DNA from: Anaeromyxobacter sp. Fw109-5
Lineage (GTDB): Bacteria; Myxococcota; Myxococcia; Myxococcales; Anaeromyxobacteraceae
Assembly: GCF_000017505.1 (NCBI RefSeq)
Contig: NC_009675.1
Location: 744,001 to 808,000, forward strand
Reading direction: 5' to 3'
DNA: 64,000 nt
Shown: piece after piece, positions 60,649 to 64,000 of the stretch
How positions within the stretch are numbered: position 1 is the first letter of the stretch
Layout: every line of letters starts with the position of its first letter
Translations under genes and position numbers: made by a program
Notes under the pieces: model-generated
The model's database searches: none
Told to the model about the DNA's origin: nothing
Seen by the model: the letters and a program-made list of their open reading frames with translations, nothing else

Positions 60649-61761
60649 GTGACCGTGCCCGCCGCGCTCGCCCTCCTCCTCGCGCTCTCCGCGGCGGATC
60701 CGCGGGCCCAGCTCTCGGCGCTCGAGGCCAGGCGCCGCGCGGAGGAGGCGGCGGCGCGCCTCCTCGCGCGGCAGGAGCGCTCGGTGCTCGACACGCTGGG
60801 CGAGGCGGAGGCCGCGCTCGCGACCGCGCGCGCCGAGGTCCGCCGCGTGGAGGCGGAGCGCGCCGGCGCGCGGGCCGGGCTCTCCCGCGCCAGGGAGGCG
60901 GAGGCCGCCGCGCGGGGGCGCCTCGGCGCGCGCCTCGCCGAGCTCCGCCCGCGGCTCGTCGCGCGGGCGAGGATGGGGCGGGCCGGCGAGCTGCGCCTCC
61001 TGCTCGCGAGCGGCTCCCTCGCGGACCTCGTGAAGCGCCGGTACCTCCTCGAGCGGATCCTCTCCCGCGACGCGGTGCTGCTGGCGGAGGCGCAGGAGGC
61101 GGCGCGCGCGGCGGAGGCGGCCCGCGCCGAGCACGGCCGCGAGGCGGCGCGCCTCGAGGCGCTCGCGACGGAGGCGGTCGAGCGCCGCGCCCAGGCGGAG
61201 GCGCGGCGCGAGGAGCGCGAGACGCTCATCGCCGCGCTGCGGAGCGCGCGCGGGTTCCACGAGCGCGCGGCGCGCGAGGCCGCCGTCCAGGCGCGGAAGC
61301 TCGGGGAGTTCGTCGCGACGCTCCCGCCCCCGCGGGCAGGGGGTGCCCTGCCCGGCGGGTTCGCCGCGCGCAAGGGCCGGCTCCCCGCCCCCGCGCCGGG
61401 GCAGGTCGCGGTGGCGTTCGGCCGGATCGTGAACCCGAAGTTCAACACCGTCACCGTCCAGAACGGGCTCGACATCGCCGCGCGCGCGGGCGCGCCCGTC
61501 CGCGCCGTCGCGCCGGGCCGGGTGGTGCACGCCGGCTGGTTCAAGGGGTACGGCAACCTCGTCATCGTCGACCACGGCGAGGGCTACCACACGCTGTTCG
61601 CCCACCTCGGCGCGATGCGGACCGCGATGGGCGAGCTGGTCGAGGCGGGCGCCGTCCTCGGGACCGTCGGCGACTCCGGGTCGCTCAAGGGGGCGTACCT
61701 CTACTTCGAGCTCCGCGAGCGAGGGCGGCCGGTGGATCCGCGGCCCTGGCTCGCCCCGTGA
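60649..61761 (+). CDS. envC: EnvC-like murein hydrolase activator (degenerate LytM domain)
   Basis: A 370-residue exported protein with a short hydrophobic N-terminus. A long Ala/Glu/Arg-rich coiled coil covers about residues 18-225, and a C-terminal LytM/M23 domain covers about 250-368. The first zinc histidine of active M23 enzymes is replaced: the region reads QNGLDIAARAG. Thus it is likely an activator, not a peptidase, as in E. coli EnvC. The domain keeps VDHGEGYHTLFAHL and YLYFELRERGRPVDPRPWL. It starts at GTG 60649, 3 bp after ftsX. Confidence 0.86.
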   Translation: MTVPAALALLLALSAADPRAQLSALEARRRAEEAAARLLARQERSVLDTLGEAEAALATARAEVRRVEAERAGARAGLSRAREAEAAARGRLGARLAELRPRLVARARMGRAGELRLLLASGSLADLVKRRYLLERILSRDAVLLAEAQEAARAAEAARAEHGREAARLEALATEAVERRAQAEARREERETLIAALRSARGFHERAAREAAVQARKLGEFVATLPPPRAGGALPGGFAARKGRLPAPAPGQVAVAFGRIVNPKFNTVTVQNGLDIAARAGAPVRAVAPGRVVHAGWFKGYGNLVIVDHGEGYHTLFAHLGAMRTAMGELVEAGAVLGTVGDSGSLKGAYLYFELRERGRPVDPRPWLAP

Positions 61762-61838
61762 TCCGCGGGCCTCCCCGAGGCGCCCCGAGGCCCGGCCCGC
61801 CAGCGCCCTCCGCCGCGCGGTTCGGGTATGCTCCCCGG

Positions 61839-63218
61839 ATGACGCGCCGGTCCGTCCTCTCCCGCGTCGCCCTCGTCGGCGCGCTCGCGGTGGCGTTCCT
61901 CGCCGGGCTCGGCGTGGAGCACGTCGCGACGGCGGCCCGCCGCGGCGCCGCCCAGCCGTACCGGCCGCTCGACGTCTTCGCCGAGGTCCTCGAGAAGGTC
62001 GAGAACGAGTACGTCGACGACGTCGAGGAGCAGGAGCTGGTGTACGGCGCCATCGACGGGATCGTCGGCAGGCTCGACCCGCACTCGGCGTTCATGCGGC
62101 CGGACGTCTACCGTCAGCTGCGGGAGGACACGACGGGCGAGTTCGACGGGCTCGGCATCGAGGTGGCGATCCGGGAGGGCGTCCTCACGGTGGTGTCGCC
62201 GCTCGCGGACTCGCCGGGCGAGCGCGCCGGGATCCGCCCCGGCGACCGGATCCTGGCCATCGACGGTGCCCCCACGAAGGAGATGCCGCCGGGCGAGGCG
62301 ATCCGGCGGATGAAGGGGCCCGTCGGGACCCGGGCGACGCTGGAGGTGATGCGCGACGGATTCACGTCCCCGCAGTCCCTCACGCTCGTGCGCGATCGGG
62401 TGCGGACGCAGAGCGTGGAGCTGCACGTCGCCGACGCCGAGCGGCGCTTCGCGCACGTGCGGGTGAAGGCGTTCCAGGAGCGGACGGAGCGGAGCGTTCG
62501 CAAGGCGCTCGACGAGGCGCGCGCGCGGGTCGGCGGCGAGCTGCGCGGGCTGGTCCTGGATCTGCGGAGCAACCCCGGCGGCCTGCTCGACCAGGCGGTG
62601 CGCGTCGCCGATCTGTTCCTGTCCTCCGGCGTGATCGTCACGACCGAGGGGCGCGACCGGCGCGACGTCCAGGTGGAGCGCGCCCGCGAGAAGGAGACCG
62701 AGCCCCCCTACCCGGTGATCGTGCTCGTGAACAAAGGAACCGCCAGCGCCAGCGAGATCGTCGCCGGCGCGCTGCAGGACCACGGACGCGCGGTGATCCT
62801 GGGGACGTCCACGTTCGGGAAGGGCTCGGTGCAGACGATCGTCGAGCTCGAGGACGGCTCCGGCCTGAAGCTGACGGTCGCCCGCTACTACACCCCGAAG
62901 CACCGCTCCATCCAGGAGAAGGGCATCGCGCCCGATGTGGTGATCGAGGATGGCCCGCCCGTCGCTGCGGGTGGGAGCGCCGCGCCCGACGCCGCCCGCC
63001 CGCATGGGGTCCACGGCACCGGCACCCCACTCTCGGTCGCAGCTCCCCTCGGGGCGCCCGGCGAGGCGCCGCCCGGGGCGGATCGGGCGCTCCGCGCCGC
63101 CCTCGACCACCTGCGCGCGCTCGACGACCGGCCCGCGCGTCGCGCGGCGCCGCAGCGAAGCGCGACCGAGCCAGGGGGTTCCAGGGCGGCCGCTGCGGGC
63201 GAGCTCCCGGTGCGCTGA
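61839..63218 (+). CDS. ctpA: carboxy-terminal processing protease (S41 family)
   Basis: A 459-residue exported serine protease with an N-terminal signal/anchor (ALVGALAVAFLAGLGVEHV). A PDZ domain spans about 105-185 (VVSPLADSPGERAGIRPGDRI). The S41 core has catalytic Ser in NKGTASASEIVAGAL near 307 and Lys in FGKGSVQTIV near 332. The Pro/Ala-rich C-terminal 80 residues are variable. The start ATG 61839 is set by the signal sequence. TATGCT (61827-61832) ends 6 bases before it, with no good -35 box. It follows envC by 77 bp, as in many bacteria. Confidence 0.93.
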   Translation: MTRRSVLSRVALVGALAVAFLAGLGVEHVATAARRGAAQPYRPLDVFAEVLEKVENEYVDDVEEQELVYGAIDGIVGRLDPHSAFMRPDVYRQLREDTTGEFDGLGIEVAIREGVLTVVSPLADSPGERAGIRPGDRILAIDGAPTKEMPPGEAIRRMKGPVGTRATLEVMRDGFTSPQSLTLVRDRVRTQSVELHVADAERRFAHVRVKAFQERTERSVRKALDEARARVGGELRGLVLDLRSNPGGLLDQAVRVADLFLSSGVIVTTEGRDRRDVQVERAREKETEPPYPVIVLVNKGTASASEIVAGALQDHGRAVILGTSTFGKGSVQTIVELEDGSGLKLTVARYYTPKHRSIQEKGIAPDVVIEDGPPVAAGGSAAPDAARPHGVHGTGTPLSVAAPLGAPGEAPPGADRALRAALDHLRALDDRPARRAAPQRSATEPGGSRAAAAGELPVR

Positions 63219-63295
63219 GAGGCGCGTGGGTGAGGCGAGGTAACCTGCCTGGAGCGATCCCGTTTTCGCCAGTCGGGGCGCAGGTTTTGGTCTGA

Positions 63296-63323
63296 TTGAC
63301 TTCGCAGACGGGGAGGCTATAGT
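63296..63323 (+). promoter_or_regulatory. sigma-70-type promoter of the glycosyltransferase gene
   Basis: TTGACT (63296-63301) and TATAGT (63318-63323) with a 16-bp spacer. This is one of the best matches in the window. The leader is about 60 bases. Confidence 0.62.
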
Positions 63324-63389
63324 CCGCCCGGTTTTCCAGGTCCCCGCCAGGGGAGCGAGCTCCCCGCCGCAGCCCGTACAAACGGACAG

Positions 63390-64000
63390 ATGAGCGCCAT
63401 CGAGCTATCGGTCGTCGTCGCCTACGCCCTCCTGCTGCTTCTCCTCTCGGTGTACGGCTCGCACCGGTACGCGATGGCGTACCTGTACTACCGGCACAAG
63501 TATCGGCTCCCCACGCCGAAGGGACGCTTCGAGCAGCTGCCGCGCGTCACGATCCAGCTGCCCATCTTCAACGAGATGTACGTGACGGAGCGGCTCATCG
63601 ACGCAGTCGCGAAGATGGACTACCCGCGCGACCTCCTCGAGATCCAGGTCCTCGACGACTCCACCGACGAGACGCAGGGCATCGCCCGCGCCTGCGTGGA
63701 CCGGCACCGCGCGTCGGGGCTCGACATCCACTACGTGCACCGCACCAACCGCCAGGGCTTCAAGGCGGGCGCGCTGGAGCACGGGCTGACGCTCGCGAAG
63801 GGCGAGCTGGTGGCGGTCTTCGACGCGGACTTCATCCCCGAGCCCGACTTCCTCCGCCGCACCGTGGACTTCTTCACGGACTCCCGGATCGGGATGGTCC
63901 AGACGCGCTGGGGGCACCTCAACCGCTCGTACTCGCTGCTCACCGAGGCCCAGGCGATCCTGCTCGACGGCCACTTCGTCATCGAGCACACCGCGCGGAA
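63390..64000 (+). CDS. family 2 glycosyltransferase, cellulose-synthase-like (5' part only)
   Basis: The first 203 residues of a processive GT2 enzyme that runs off the window. A transmembrane helix (residues about 7-24) is followed by the GT-A domain. Its elements are [21 protein letters not shown] near 53, LDDSTDET near 90, [17 protein letters not shown] near 120, DxD in [12 protein letters not shown] near 148, and [18 protein letters not shown] near 173. This resembles CslA/ceramide glucosyltransferase-like proteins that make membrane or surface glycans. The product is unknown. Confidence 0.85.
   Translation, partial: MSAIELSVVVAYALLLLLLSVYGSHRYAMAYLYYRHKYRLPTPKGRFEQLPRVTIQLPIFNEMYVTERLIDAVAKMDYPRDLLEIQVLDDSTDETQGIARACVDRHRASGLDIHYVHRTNRQGFKAGALEHGLTLAKGELVAVFDADFIPEPDFLRRTVDFFTDSRIGMVQTRWGHLNRSYSLLTEAQAILLDGHFVIEHTAR

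Overview
The window is very GC-rich, densely coded chromosomal DNA. It looks like a myxobacterium, most likely Anaeromyxobacter or a close relative. This rests on recall of the M. xanthus pil locus (pilB-T-C-S-R-A-G-H-I-D-S2-R2-M-N-O-P-Q, then a roadblock protein, efp, accB-accC, a TPR protein, an ExeA-like ATPase, a TamB-like protein and an Omp85 protein). No database search was run. I see no rRNA, tRNA, CRISPR array, insertion sequence or prophage.

Layout. (1) 1-5.2 kb: end of an unidentified gene, a YebC regulator, nucleoside salvage genes (pyrimidine and purine nucleoside phosphorylases, cytidine deaminase), a PilZ protein and ribF. (2) 5.3-12.5 kb, plus strand: pilB-pilT-pilC-pilS-pilR. 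(3) 12.6-20.7 kb, minus strand: fimU/gspH-like, pilV-, pilW- and pilX-like minor pilins and a large PilY1 adhesin, transcribed towards pilR. (4) 20.9-22.7 kb: a multi-span TPR protein resembling TMTC/O-mannosyltransferases. (5) 22.7-25.0 kb, minus strand: pilA-pilG-pilI, read divergently from (6) 25.4-35.8 kb, plus strand: pilH-pilD-pilS2-pilR2, a small XRE regulator, and pilM-N-O-P-Q. (7) 35.8-50.6 kb, plus strand: a lipoprotein, a roadblock/LC7 protein, efp, accB-accC, a SgmX-like TPR protein, an ExeA-like ATPase, TamB and a 7-POTRA Omp85 protein. (8) 56.3-50.8 kb, minus strand: tolQ-tolR-tonB/tolA-tolB-ppx-methyltransferase-HAD phosphatase, probably one operon. (9) 56.6-64 kb, plus strand: lipoprotein, murI, a conserved hypothetical, ftsE-ftsX-envC-ctpA, and the start of a GT2 glycosyltransferase.

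How the genes fit together. Most of the window encodes a complete type IVa pilus machine. It has the extension and retraction motors (PilB, PilT), platform (PilC), alignment complex (PilMNOP), secretin (PilQ), prepilin peptidase (PilD), major and minor pilins, tip adhesin (PilY1), two PilSR-type two-component systems and the PilGHI ABC system. A strong sigma-54 promoter lies upstream of pilA, and a hairpin terminator separates pilA from pilG. The block downstream of pilQ probably supplies polarity control (SgmX-like, roadblock) and outer-membrane assembly (TamB, Omp85). The last third is envelope maintenance and division: Tol system, FtsEX-EnvC, CtpA and MurI.

Regulatory features. Several promoter-like elements sit so close to start codons that leaderless transcripts are predicted. 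Three families of hairpin repeats occur between genes, and two have copies inside genes: two units in frame in pilQ, and one at the 5' end of the Omp85 gene.
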